A stretch of DNA of 64,000 bases from Desulfonispora thiosulfatigenes DSM 11270 (GTDB taxonomy: Bacteria > Bacillota > Peptococcia > Peptococcales > Desulfonisporaceae): contig NZ_FWWT01000020.1 in assembly GCF_900176035.1 (NCBI RefSeq), positions 1 through 64,000 of the forward strand, given 5' to 3'. Below, piece by piece: positions 1 through 8,700 of the stretch. Position numbers and translations under genes: made by a program. Under the pieces are notes generated by a model that was given only the letters and a program-made list of their open reading frames with translations, ran no database searches and was not told where the DNA came from. Positions within the stretch are counted from its first letter, which is position 1. Every line of letters begins with the position of its first letter.

Positions 1-506
1 GTGCACTGATTTCACCTATATACACCTTTTAAATGGTAGTTTAAGGTATAATTGCTCAATTCTTGATTTATATGATCGTAGTATTGTTGCGACTAAAACT
101 ACAAATTACATGACTGCTGATCTAGCAATAGAAACATTAAATGAAGCTTTGGCAAATAATAAACCTGAAGAAAATTTGATACTCCACAGCGATCAGGGGG
201 TGCAGTACACTTCGAAATCATTTACAGAATATTGTAGTAATAACAAGATCATACAATCAATGAGTAAGGCTGGGTGTCCGTACGATAATGCCCCTATGGA
301 ATCCTTTTTTTGTAAATTAAAAAACGAACATATTAAGCATTATGAAATAAAAAATGATAATCATTTAAATTTTCTAATTAACGATTATGTTTATGGATAT
401 TATCATCATATCAGACCACATAGTGCCTTAGGTGGTAAAACCCCTTTTGAGGCTCGATTTACATAATTTATTCTATTAAGTGTTACAATTTTGCTTGACC
501 AGGTCA
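1..506 (+). mobile_element. 3' end of an IS3-family insertion sequence (left part outside window)
   Basis: The transposase reading frame is open at the left edge and stops at 466. Forty bases further on, the sequence ends in TTGCTTGACCAGGTCA (491-506). Read from the other strand this begins TGACCTGGTCAAGC, which resembles the TGA-starting terminal inverted repeats of IS3/IS150-type elements. I infer the right end of the element at about 506. The matching left end and the target duplication lie outside the window, so the boundary is approximate. The ileS promoter begins about 50 bases beyond it. Confidence 0.7.
2..466 (+). CDS. IS3-family transposase (ORF B / integrase core), 5'-truncated by window edge
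   Basis: This is the C-terminal 154 residues of a DDE transposase with an RNase H-like rve core. Reading from base 2, all three catalytic acids are visible: Asp in TDFTYI (codon at 8), Asp in LHSDQGVQYTS (codon at 191) and Glu in DNAPMESFF (codon at 299). The last two are 36 codons apart, the D-x35-E spacing typical of the IS3 family. The end YYHHIRPHSALGGKTPFEA is the usual IS3 C-terminal signature. An in-frame ATG at 110 is internal, since the first catalytic Asp lies before it. The frame is intact as far as seen. The N-terminal part, orfA and the frameshift site are off the window, so activity cannot be judged. Confidence 0.93.
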   Translation, partial: CTDFTYIHLLNGSLRYNCSILDLYDRSIVATKTTNYMTADLAIETLNEALANNKPEENLILHSDQGVQYTSKSFTEYCSNNKIIQSMSKAGCPYDNAPMESFFCKLKNEHIKHYEIKNDNHLNFLINDYVYGYYHHIRPHSALGGKTPFEARFT

Positions 507-558
507 AAATCATAGATATAAGATGCTATAGGAGGGAATAAAAAAGAGTATTAAAGAT

Positions 559-588
559 TTGACTTTACCTAGAATTTAAGTGTACAAT
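559..588 (+). promoter_or_regulatory. Promoter of the ileS T-box leader
   Basis: TTGACT (559-564) and TACAAT (583-588) are separated by 18 bases, a good sigma-A type match. Transcription would start near 595, just ahead of the T-box leader, and after the inferred end of the insertion sequence. Confidence 0.7.
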
Positions 589-599
589 TAATACACATG

Positions 600-875
600 A
601 ATAAAATTAAAATTGTTATAGGCTATGATAAGGACAGTAATAAGAGGAAACTGCTTTTAGAGACATAATCATTTGGTGTAAGATTATGACAGTACCTTTT
701 ATGAAGATCACCTTGGAGCTAGGGATCTGAAATAATAGTAAGATCCTTCGTCTGAATACGTTACATTCGTCAAGTGATAAAATAGTAAGTTATGTTTTAA
801 AATTACTATTTTATAATAAGGGTGGTACCGCGGTTAATTCGTCCCTAAGTCTTTTGACTTAGGGCTTTTTTAATT
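600..875 (+). promoter_or_regulatory. T-box riboswitch leader of ileS (full length)
   Basis: The leader carries the 5' T-box consensus GATAAGGACAGTAATAAG (about 624-641), a long structured Stem I region, and the invariant T-box GGTGGTACCGCGG (821-833). It ends in a terminator with arms CCCTAAGTC and GACTTAGGG (843-864) followed by a T run. AGGG (819-822) can pair with CCCT (843-846) to make the competing antiterminator. Several ATC triplets (for example about 697, 724 and 743) could be the isoleucine specifier codon; I did not resolve which. Uncharged tRNA-Ile would stabilise the antiterminator and switch on ileS. Confidence 0.93.
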
Positions 876-924
876 TTATAAACAATTATTTAAATTAGCC
901 AGTAAGTAAGAAAGGATGAGTTAG

Positions 925-3900
925 ATGAAAGAATATAAGAGCTTACCTAATGTTTCTGTAGCTCAAAGAGAAGAAAAAGTAGCTGATTATTGGGAAGAAC
1001 AAAATATACTTGAAAAAAGTATTGAAAACCGTGAAGGTGAAAAGTCTTTTGTTTTTTATGAAGGACCTCCAACAGCTAATGGTAGACCTGGAATTCATCA
1101 CGTTATCGCTAGAACTTTAAAAGATTCTGTTTGTAGATATAAAACTATGACAGGTCATCAAGTAAAAAGAAAAGCAGGCTGGGATACTCATGGTCTTCCG
1201 GTAGAAATTGAAGTAGAAAAACAATTAAATCTTAAAAGCAAACAAGAGGTAGAAAGTTACGGTATAGGTGGTTTTAACCAAAAGTGCAGAGAATCTGTCT
1301 TTGTTTATGAAAAACAATGGCGTGATATGACTAAAAGAATGGGTTATTCTATTGATTTAGATAATCCTTACATTACTTTAGATAATAATTATATAGAGTC
1401 TGTATGGTGGATTTTAGATAAGTTCTTTAAAGAAGGTTACATTTATGAAGGACATAAAATATTACCATATTGCCCACGTTGTGGTACTGGACTAGCTTCT
1501 CATGAAGTTTCTCAAGGATATAAGGAAATAAAATCTAATACCGTAATAGTTCCTTTTAAACGTAAAGACGTAGAGGAATATTTCTTAGTATGGACAACTA
1601 CTCCTTGGACACTAGCAGCTAACGTTGCGTTAACTGTGCATCCAGAGGTAACTTATGTTAAAGCCAAGGCTAATGAGAAAATTTATTATGTTGCTCAAAA
1701 TCTAGCTAAAAAAGTATTAGGGGAAGAATTTGAAGTCCTAGAAGAATTAAAAGGTAAAGATTTAGAGTATGTGGAATACGAGCAATTAATGCCATTTGAA
1801 CAAACAGATAAAAAGGCGTTTTTTGTAACTTTAGCTGATTATGTAACCACAGAAGATGGTACTGGTATAGTTCATAGTGCCCCAGCTTTTGGTGAAGACG
1901 ACTATCAAGTAGGAAGAAAATATGATTTACCTGTATTACAGCCGGTAGACGAAGAAGGAAAATATACAACTACTCCTTGGCAAGGTAGATTCGTTATTGA
2001 TTGTGATGTAGATATTATTAAATGGTTACATGGTGAAGAAAAATTATTCCATAAGGAAAAATTTGAACATAATTATCCTCATTGCTGGAGATGTACTACA
2101 CCTTTATTATATTACGGAAAACCAAGTTGGTACATTGAAATGACTAAGCTTAAAGATCAGTTAATAGCTAATAATAATTCTGTGAATTGGTTTCCGGATT
2201 ATATAGGAGAAAAGCGTTTTGGAAACTGGCTTGAAAATCTAAATGATTGGGCTATATCTAGAGAACGTTATTGGGGAACCCCTTTAAATATTTGGAGATG
2301 TGAATGCGGTCATACTACATCTGTAGGTTCTAGAAAAGAGTTAGCAGAAAAAGCGATTGAAAATATTGATGAGTCAATAGAATTACACAGACCATATGTG
2401 GACGATGTTCATATAAAATGTGATAAATGCGAGAAAACAATGACCAGGGTGAAAGAGGTAATAGACTGTTGGTTTGATAGTGGAGCTATGCCTTTTGCAC
2501 AGGTTCATTATCCATTTGAAAATAAGGATAAATTTGATGAATTATTCCCAGCAGACTTTATCTGTGAAGGAATCGACCAAACTAGAGGATGGTTTTACTC
2601 ACTCCTTGCTATTTCTACCTTTGTAAAAGGATCATCACCTTATAAAAATGTATTAGTAAACGATCTGATTTTAGACAAAGAAGGCAAAAAAATGTCTAAA
2701 TCTAGAGGAAATACTGTAGATCCTTTTGAAATGTTTGATAAACATGGAGCAGATGCTTTAAGATGGTACTTATTACATGTGTCTCCAGCATGGACTCCTA
2801 CAAAGTTTGATCTTGAGGGTTTAAAAGAAGTTCAAAGTAAATTTTTATCTACAATTCAAAACGTATATGCATTTTTCACTTTATATGCAAATATTGATGG
2901 CGTAGATATTAACGATTTCTTTATTGAATACAAGGATCGCCCTGAACTTGATAGATGGATTTTATCAAAATATAATAACTTAATTGCTGAAGTTAAAAAT
3001 GATATGGATGTATTTGATTTAACAAAAGCTGTGCGTAAAATCCAAGACTTCTTAAATGAAGACTTATCAAATTGGTATATTAGAAGAGCTAGACGGAGAT
3101 TTTGGGCTACTGAATTAACTCAGGATAAAAAAGCAGTTTATAATACTACGTATGAAATTTTAATCGGGGTTTCAAAATTAATTGCACCATTTGCGCCATT
3201 TATTTCTGAGGAAATTTATCAAAATCTAACTGGAGAAATGTCTGTACATTTAGCTGACTATCCAATGGTTAATAAAGATTTAATCCAAAAAGATATCGAA
3301 AAAAGAATGGATTTAGTTAGAGATTTAGTAGGACTTGGAAGAGCTGCAAGAGCTAAGGCTAAGATTAAGGTGCGTCAGCCTTTACAAAAAATATTAGTAG
3401 ATGGAAAATTTGAAGACTTAATTTCAGATTTAATTCCATTAATTGATGAAGAGTTAAATATTAAAGAAGTTATATTTGAAAAGAACCTAAGTGATTTTAT
3501 GGACTTTAGTTTAAAACCAAACTTTAAAACAGCTGGACCTATTTTAGGTAAGAAAATCAAACTATTAGGTAAAGCATTAGCTGATTTAGATCCAGCTAAA
3601 GTAGTACCTGAATTAGAAGCAGGAAAAAATATCGAGATTGATTTAGAAGGAGAAGTTACAGCTATCTCTAAAGAATTTGTTATGATTAACATCAATGCTA
3701 AAGAAGGCTTTACCGTAGAGATGGAAAATAACTTATTTGTTATCCTTGATACTACTTTAAACGAAGAGTTAATTAGTGAAGGTTTAGCAAGAGAGTTTAT
3801 TTCTAAAGTACAACAAATGAGAAAAGGTAACGGGTATGAAGTAGCAGACAATATTAATATTTTCTTTGATGGTGATGCAGAAATAGCTAAGGCTGTCGAT

Positions 3901-4023
3901 GTTCATAAAGAGTATATTATGCAAGAAACCTTAGCAGTTAAGATTGAAAAGGTAACTGATGATAGCATGGAAAAACAGAATTTAAATGAGCATAATACAG
4001 GAGTTAAATTAGAAAGAATATAA
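925..4023 (+). CDS. ileS: Isoleucyl-tRNA synthetase (long, IleS2-like type)
   Basis: Cytoplasmic class I synthetase that charges tRNA-Ile. The 1032-residue protein has the HIGH-type signature as PGIHHV near residue 57, the KMSKS loop at 589-593 (GKKMSKSRGN), an editing domain in between with the TTPWTLAAN motif, and an anticodon-binding region with DLSNWYIRRARRRFW. The length and motif forms fit the eukaryote-like IleS2 class rather than the shorter IleS1 of about 920 residues. IleS2 members are often insensitive to mupirocin, which here is inference only. The start is ATG with AAGGATGAG just upstream. The gene is controlled by the T-box leader before it and ends in its own terminator. Confidence 0.97.
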   Translation: MKEYKSLPNVSVAQREEKVADYWEEQNILEKSIENREGEKSFVFYEGPPTANGRPGIHHVIARTLKDSVCRYKTMTGHQVKRKAGWDTHGLPVEIEVEKQLNLKSKQEVESYGIGGFNQKCRESVFVYEKQWRDMTKRMGYSIDLDNPYITLDNNYIESVWWILDKFFKEGYIYEGHKILPYCPRCGTGLASHEVSQGYKEIKSNTVIVPFKRKDVEEYFLVWTTTPWTLAANVALTVHPEVTYVKAKANEKIYYVAQNLAKKVLGEEFEVLEELKGKDLEYVEYEQLMPFEQTDKKAFFVTLADYVTTEDGTGIVHSAPAFGEDDYQVGRKYDLPVLQPVDEEGKYTTTPWQGRFVIDCDVDIIKWLHGEEKLFHKEKFEHNYPHCWRCTTPLLYYGKPSWYIEMTKLKDQLIANNNSVNWFPDYIGEKRFGNWLENLNDWAISRERYWGTPLNIWRCECGHTTSVGSRKELAEKAIENIDESIELHRPYVDDVHIKCDKCEKTMTRVKEVIDCWFDSGAMPFAQVHYPFENKDKFDELFPADFICEGIDQTRGWFYSLLAISTFVKGSSPYKNVLVNDLILDKEGKKMSKSRGNTVDPFEMFDKHGADALRWYLLHVSPAWTPTKFDLEGLKEVQSKFLSTIQNVYAFFTLYANIDGVDINDFFIEYKDRPELDRWILSKYNNLIAEVKNDMDVFDLTKAVRKIQDFLNEDLSNWYIRRARRRFWATELTQDKKAVYNTTYEILIGVSKLIAPFAPFISEEIYQNLTGEMSVHLADYPMVNKDLIQKDIEKRMDLVRDLVGLGRAARAKAKIKVRQPLQKILVDGKFEDLISDLIPLIDEELNIKEVIFEKNLSDFMDFSLKPNFKTAGPILGKKIKLLGKALADLDPAKVVPELEAGKNIEIDLEGEVTAISKEFVMININAKEGFTVEMENNLFVILDTTLNEELISEGLAREFISKVQQMRKGNGYEVADNINIFFDGDAEIAKAVDVHKEYIMQETLAVKIEKVTDDSMEKQNLNEHNTGVKLERI

Positions 4024-4055
4024 TTTCTGTGCAAAATATTAATTAATATTTAAGC

Positions 4056-4085
4056 GGACTTCTCAAATTTGGAGAAGTCCCTTTT
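4056..4085 (+). terminator. Rho-independent terminator after ileS
   Basis: GGACTTCTC (4056-4064) pairs with GAGAAGTCC (4072-4080) around a short loop, followed by CTTTT. It isolates ileS from the next gene. Confidence 0.85.
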
Positions 4086-4189
4086 ATAAAATAATAAGAC
4101 GAAAAATTTCAAGAAGATACTTTTTAAAAATAACTTTTGATTTATTATAAGAGCTATTTATAAAGGGTATAATTTTAGGGGGAAAAATT

Positions 4190-4984
4190 ATGAAAATTGA
4201 AAAAGTAAATTTAGTTTATTTTAGTCCTACTAAGTCAACTAAGAAAATAGTTAATAGTATAGCAGCCAGTTTTAACACGGAAATTGTTGATTACGATTAT
4301 ACGCATAAAATTAATAGTAAGGATGTTCCTTCTTTTGGAAGCAATGAGTTGGTTATTATAGGGTCACCTGTTTATGGTGGTAGAGTAGCAGGGGTAGCAG
4401 AGTCATTTTTTAAAAGCTTAAAAGGTAATAATACGCCTGTAGTGCCTGTAGTAGTTTATGGTAATAGGGATTTTGAAGATGCTTTATTAGAATTATCGGA
4501 TTATCTTAAGGAGAATAATTTCAAGATGATAGGCGCAGGCGCTTTTGTTGCTGAACATTCCTATGGTAGAGAAATCGCAGGGGGTAGACCAGACACTGAA
4601 GATATTAATATTGCAAAGCTTTTGGGTGAAGAGATAAAGAAAAGATTAGAATCAGTAACTGATTTAAGTGAAATACAAGAAATTAAAGTAAGTGGAAACC
4701 ACCCATATAAAGAAAGGCCACCAGTTGGAGAACCTTGGGCTCCAATAACAACAGATGATTGTACTGAGTGCGGTATTTGTGTGAGCGCTTGTCCTATGGC
4801 AATTGTGAGTCCTAAAAATCCACGTGAAATCACTAATTCCCAGCTATGTATTCATTGCTGTAGCTGTATCAAAGCTTGTCCTTATGATGCCAAACTCTTT
4901 ACAGCTGAACCTTATAAAAAGATAAAACAGTTTTTACTTGATAATTGTAGTTCGGTTAATAAAAAACCAAAGTTATTTATTTAG
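4190..4984 (+). CDS. EFR1-family flavodoxin/ferredoxin fusion protein
   Basis: Probable cytoplasmic electron carrier of 264 residues. The N-terminal 150 residues look like a flavodoxin fold: the FMN phosphate loop is in YFSPTKSTKK (about 10-19), followed by VIIGSPVYGGR and VVVYGNRDFEDAL. The C-terminal part has two [4Fe-4S] motifs, C191-x2-C-x2-C-x3-C201 and C220-x2-C-x2-C-x3-C230. This architecture matches the EFR1 family common in anaerobic Firmicutes and methanogens, whose redox partners are mostly undefined. It is monocistronic, with ATG preceded by AGGGGGAAAAA. Partner and direction of electron flow are not deducible from context. Confidence 0.9.
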   Translation: MKIEKVNLVYFSPTKSTKKIVNSIAASFNTEIVDYDYTHKINSKDVPSFGSNELVIIGSPVYGGRVAGVAESFFKSLKGNNTPVVPVVVYGNRDFEDALLELSDYLKENNFKMIGAGAFVAEHSYGREIAGGRPDTEDINIAKLLGEEIKKRLESVTDLSEIQEIKVSGNHPYKERPPVGEPWAPITTDDCTECGICVSACPMAIVSPKNPREITNSQLCIHCCSCIKACPYDAKLFTAEPYKKIKQFLLDNCSSVNKKPKLFI

Positions 4985-5052
4985 AATATAATTAAGAATA
5001 TTTTGAGGAAAAACCCAAATTGTCTGTTTAGTATTAACTAAAAAGACTCCAA

Positions 5053-5116
5053 GCAAAAAAAGTAAAGTGTAGCTTATAAAGTAGACATATAAAAAATTCT
5101 ACCTATAAGCTACACT
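5053..5116 (-). terminator. Terminator of the ABC exporter gene (minus strand)
   Basis: A perfect 13-base inverted repeat, AGTGTAGCTTATA (5066-5078) with TATAAGCTACACT (5104-5116), is extended inside by GTAGA/TCTAC. On the minus strand it is followed by TTACTTTTTTTGC, so it terminates the leftward ABC gene ending at 5134. Confidence 0.8.
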
Positions 5117-5133
5117 AAATTGCAGGAGCTTTT

Positions 5134-6843
5134 TTAAAATTGAGCCTGATATAAATTATAGTAAACACCTTGATTTTTCATTAAGGAATCATGAGTTCCT
5201 TCTTCGACAATACCATCTTCAGTTAAAACTAAAATTCTCTGGGCATGTTTAATGGTTCCTAATCTATGGGCAATTATTAAAGTAGTACGATCTTTAGTGA
5301 GTTTATTAAAAGATTCTTGAATTATTTTTTCGGTCTCGTTGTCTAAAGCCGAAGTAGCTTCATCAAGAATTAAGATACTAGGGTTTTTTAAAAATAATCT
5401 CGCTATTGATAGTCTTTGCTTTTGACCCCCAGATAATTTAGTTCCTCTTTCTCCGATATAAGTGTCATATCCATCTTCTAAAGCCATAATAAACTCGTGA
5501 GCATTTGCAGCTTTAGCTGCGTTAATTATCTCTTTATTTGTGGCATCCCTTTTACCATAAGAGATATTATCCCGTACAGAACCAGAAAAAAGAAATACAT
5601 CTTGCTGGATAATACCCATATTTTCACGTAAAGAGTGCTGCGTAATATTTCTAATATCTAAATCATCAATTTTTATACTGCCACTATCAACTTCATAAAG
5701 CCTTGGAATTAAATTAGATAAAGTAGTTTTCCCGCTCCCGGAAGGGCCTACAATAGCAATCATTTCTTTAGGATTTATGGTTAAATTGATATCTTTAAGG
5801 ACAGCTTTATTTTTTGTATAACTAAAGTTAACATTATCAAAAGTAATTTTACCGGTAACCTTATTAAGGGTGATCGCTTCTTTAGAATCAGTAATTTCAG
5901 GCTGTAAATCTAAGGATTCCATAAATCTTCTAAATCCAGCCATTCCTCTTTGATATATTTCCATCAAATCCACAATTTTTCTAATTGGTTTCATAAACAT
6001 GGATACATAAAGGAAAAATCCTACAAATTCCCCTACTTTGAGTTGATTATAGTAAATTAAAGCTCCTCCGATGACTAGTACACTTAGATTAATTAGATTA
6101 CTGATAAAATCGATTCCCGCATAAAAAGAGCCCATAACTTTAAAAGATCTTTCTTTGGTTTCTTTAAAAGACTTATTACCTAAATCAAATTTTTCTTCTT
6201 CAAATGCTTCATTTGTATAGGTTTTTACTGTTCTAATTCCGGAAATACTATCTTCAGCTTGTGCATTAATATCAGCAATTCTCAAACGCATTTCCATAAA
6301 AATTTCGCGCATTTTCTTGTTTTTTACGGTCGCAAAATAAATTAAAATAAGAACATATAGAGTTACTACTAAGGATAACTGCCAGTTAATTGAAAACAAG
6401 ATAGCTAAAGAACCCACAATTGTCACAGAAGCTATAAAGGTATCCTCAGGTCCATGATGAGCAAGTTCAGATATTTCATTCAAGTCATTTACAAGTCTAG
6501 ACATGACATGTCCAGTTTTTGTATTATCAAAATAGCTAAAAGGTAATTTGTTAATATGGTGAAATAAATCTTTTCGCATATCGTATTCTAACCTTATACC
6601 AAGTACATGTCCCCAATAAGTAACTATGTAATAGAGAATGTATTTTAAAATGTAGAGAAATAAAAGACCAGCTCCAACCCATATAATCAGAGTAATGTTT
6701 TTGTTAGGCAAAAGATCATCAATAAATATTCTAACTATAGAAGGAAAAGCTAAATCTAATAAAGACATTAAAAAGGCACATGAAAAATCAAGCACAAATA
6801 ATGGTAAATGGTTTTTATAATATTTTGCAAAACGTTTAAGCAC
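5134..6843 (-). CDS. ABC exporter, fused permease and ATPase (MsbA/BmrA-like)
   Basis: Homodimer-forming type IV ABC exporter of 569 residues. The N-terminal half is a six-helix membrane domain beginning near residue 10. The C-terminal half is the nucleotide-binding domain with Walker A GPSGSGKTT, Q-loop, signature LSGGQKQRLS, Walker B ILILDEATSALD and switch His in IIAHRLGTI. Such proteins export lipids, peptides or drugs; the substrate cannot be told. The start is GTG at 6843 with GGAG seven bases upstream. A lone exporter half-gene with no partner beside it fits a homodimer. Confidence 0.93.
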   Translation of the reverse strand: MLKRFAKYYKNHLPLFVLDFSCAFLMSLLDLAFPSIVRIFIDDLLPNKNITLIIWVGAGLLFLYILKYILYYIVTYWGHVLGIRLEYDMRKDLFHHINKLPFSYFDNTKTGHVMSRLVNDLNEISELAHHGPEDTFIASVTIVGSLAILFSINWQLSLVVTLYVLILIYFATVKNKKMREIFMEMRLRIADINAQAEDSISGIRTVKTYTNEAFEEEKFDLGNKSFKETKERSFKVMGSFYAGIDFISNLINLSVLVIGGALIYYNQLKVGEFVGFFLYVSMFMKPIRKIVDLMEIYQRGMAGFRRFMESLDLQPEITDSKEAITLNKVTGKITFDNVNFSYTKNKAVLKDINLTINPKEMIAIVGPSGSGKTTLSNLIPRLYEVDSGSIKIDDLDIRNITQHSLRENMGIIQQDVFLFSGSVRDNISYGKRDATNKEIINAAKAANAHEFIMALEDGYDTYIGERGTKLSGGQKQRLSIARLFLKNPSILILDEATSALDNETEKIIQESFNKLTKDRTTLIIAHRLGTIKHAQRILVLTEDGIVEEGTHDSLMKNQGVYYNLYQAQF

Positions 6844-6895
6844 TGTTATACTCCTTTATATTCTTTTTGGGAAGTTATTTTGGAAACTAAATGTT

Positions 6896-6904
6896 ATTAT
6901 AACA
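6896..6904 (-). promoter_or_regulatory. Extended -10 promoter of the ABC exporter gene
   Basis: On the minus strand the sequence reads TGTTATAAT, an extended -10 (TGn-TATAAT). It sits inside a near-palindrome (ATGTTATTATAACAT, 6891-6905). The expected start of transcription is about 45 bases before the GTG start at 6843. Confidence 0.5.
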
Positions 6905-6947
6905 TAAGTGAAAGCATTTAATAAATTAAGCAAAAGGTAGGTTGAAA

Positions 6948-7655
6948 ATGAAGTTTAACTATAATGATCAAACTATTGAATTTACAGTAATTTATCGTAA
7001 AAGAAAAACTATAGAAATAAATATAAGTCCACCTGACATAATAACTGTTATATCTCCTATGTACATTGATGAAGAAAAACTCTTAAATGCTGTGAAATCA
7101 AAAGCTAAGTGGATTGTGAAAAAACTATCTGAACTTAAAGAAATTACACATCTTAAAATCGATAAAGAATATGTAAATGGAGAATTATTTTTATTTCTAG
7201 GTAGAGATTATCCCCTCTATATTACAATAGATGAAAAGATAAAAAGAACGGAAATAACTCTATATCAAGAAAGAATTCATCTAACCAGTAGTACTAATGA
7301 AAAAGATCAGCTTAGGGATACTATGCAAAAATGGTATAAAGAAAAGGCTTTAGAAAAAATCACAGAGCGGATTAACCATTATCAAGAATATATTGAAGTT
7401 AGACCTAATTTAGTAAGAATCAAGGATCAAAAGAAACGCTGGGGAAGTTGCAGTTCAAAAAGAAATCTTAATTTTAACCTGCGCTGTATAATGGCGCCTC
7501 TTGAGGTACTGGATTATATAATTGTACATGAAATGTGTCATTTGGTTCATTTTAATCATTCCAAAGAGTTTTGGATTTTGGTAAAGAGTATTATCCCTGA
7601 TTATGAAAACCATCGCCAGTGGTTAAAAATTAATGGAATTAGGATGGAATTGTAA
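6948..7655 (+). CDS. YgjP-like (WLM/SprT-type) zinc metallopeptidase domain protein
   Basis: Protein of 235 residues of the YgjP/DUF45 family, predicted cytoplasmic. The metal site is HEMCHLVHFNH near residue 196, the HExxH motif followed by a third His, and the preceding DQKKRWGSCSSK is the other family signature. The strong motif shows an intact metal site, but substrates of the family are mostly unknown. I chose ATG at 6948 because GGTAGG ends six bases before it; an in-frame TTG at 6942 would lie almost on top of that site. It is divergent from the ABC exporter. Confidence 0.9.
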   Translation: MKFNYNDQTIEFTVIYRKRKTIEINISPPDIITVISPMYIDEEKLLNAVKSKAKWIVKKLSELKEITHLKIDKEYVNGELFLFLGRDYPLYITIDEKIKRTEITLYQERIHLTSSTNEKDQLRDTMQKWYKEKALEKITERINHYQEYIEVRPNLVRIKDQKKRWGSCSSKRNLNFNLRCIMAPLEVLDYIIVHEMCHLVHFNHSKEFWILVKSIIPDYENHRQWLKINGIRMEL

Positions 7656-8082
7656 AATACTTCTTGTTAATTAAGCTATCAAATGGTATAATAACTAGAT
7701 TAGTAGTTTAGTTAGGGAACAAAATAATAATATAAACCCAATATTTTTATTAGATGCCTTCCATCATTTTGTTATAAATAAAGGATTTGCTGAAATCCTA
7801 TTTGTAACGAAACCCATAAATATTCCAATGATTTAATGAAAGTAAATTCATCCACTCTTGAATTATCCATTTTCAATATGAATTATTTAATATTTAATTA
7901 TTTTACTAATAGCACGTCGTTAGTTGTTTTTTTGTGTAAAAAAACATGGTGATTTGATGTGTCTAAATTTAAAGACCGGTATAGACATTTTAGATCCAAA
8001 ATTTAGAACTAGAAAGTCTAAATAGATATAAGGCTTTTTTAGTGTGAAATTTAAAATAAAATTAGAAAAAGAGGTTAGAATT
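7656..8082 (+). other. Structured intergenic region with a promoter and two hairpins
   Basis: This is 427 bases with no gene. It starts with a good promoter (see 7664-7692). A long imperfect hairpin lies at 7771-7808 (GTTATAAATAAAGGATTT against AAATCCTATTTGTAAC) and a perfect 8-base A/T hairpin with one G-C pair at 7926-7945. The stretch from about 7960 to 8030 repeats TCTAAA/TTTAGA elements that could fold. If transcription begins near 7699, the gene at 8083 has a leader of about 380 bases. I recognise no known riboswitch class. Confidence 0.55.
7664..7692 (+). promoter_or_regulatory. Promoter upstream of the UPF0316 gene
   Basis: TTGTTA (7664-7669) and TATAAT (7687-7692) are separated by 17 bases. 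The -10 is a perfect consensus. It lies right after the YgjP-like gene and reads into the long leader. Confidence 0.6.
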
Positions 8083-8622
8083 TTGACAAAGGAAGTTATA
8101 TTAGCGTTAGTTGGTTTATTCTTGATTACATCATTTACAAATATTTTAGCAACACTTAAAACAATGTTAATTTCAAAAAAGATTATGAATCCAGTGTATT
8201 TTGTAGTATTTTTAGATGCTTTAATTTTTGCTACAGTAGTTACTAAAGTAACAAGTTCGGTAGGATTTCATTATACAGTTGCATATGGATTAGGGAGAAC
8301 GGCAGGAGTATATATTGGAAGTAAACTTGAAGAGCGTTTAGCTCTTGGAATATTAGAGGTCGATATATTTTTTAATAATAAAAGTAAAATGACAAGTGTT
8401 GCCGAAAGTCTGAGAGAAGAAGGATATACGGTTAATAATTATCTAGCAAGTGGATATCACGAAGATGTACGATATAAAGTAGAAGTGGTTATTAAAAGAA
8501 AAGAATTTAAAGTTTTAGAGAAAATTCTAGATGAATGTGGTGTGCAGAATCCAACCCTTAAAATAAAGAATTTAAGTAAAGTAGAAGGTAAAATAACGAC
8601 AACTAGAACACAGATGACATAG
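8083..8622 (+). CDS. UPF0316 membrane protein (DUF5698 plus DUF2179)
   Basis: Membrane protein of about 179 residues. Three hydrophobic segments fill the first 90 residues, with the family pattern LATLKTMLISKK, FLDALIFATVV and GRTAGVYIGSKLEERLALG. The C-terminal 80 residues form a soluble DUF2179 domain (LREEGYTVNNYLASG). Function is unknown for the family; DUF2179 also occurs at the C-terminus of YitT-type proteins. I prefer TTG at 8083 because GAGGT (8071-8075) is well placed and the protein then starts at the first membrane helix. GTG at 8044 in the same frame would add 13 residues but has no good ribosome site. Confidence 0.85.
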   Translation: MTKEVILALVGLFLITSFTNILATLKTMLISKKIMNPVYFVVFLDALIFATVVTKVTSSVGFHYTVAYGLGRTAGVYIGSKLEERLALGILEVDIFFNNKSKMTSVAESLREEGYTVNNYLASGYHEDVRYKVEVVIKRKEFKVLEKILDECGVQNPTLKIKNLSKVEGKITTTRTQMT

Positions 8623-8653
8623 GAATAATTTTTCCCAGAGGATGTACGATATT

Positions 8654-8662
8654 TGCTATAAT
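8654..8662 (+). promoter_or_regulatory. Extended -10 promoter of the Fic-fold gene
   Basis: TGCTATAAT is an extended -10 with perfect TATAAT (8657-8662). No convincing -35 lies upstream, as is common for this class. It is 39 bases before the start codon. Confidence 0.5.
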
Positions 8663-8700
8663 GGTAATAATGTATAATTCTTAAAAAGGAAGTGAAGTAA

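Noticed and set aside
3375-3851. Long open frames on the strand opposite to ileS, hydrogenase, minD and other genes
   Set aside because: They lie wholly inside well-identified genes, have no ribosome sites or recognisable domains, and are what A/T-rich coding DNA produces on the other strand.
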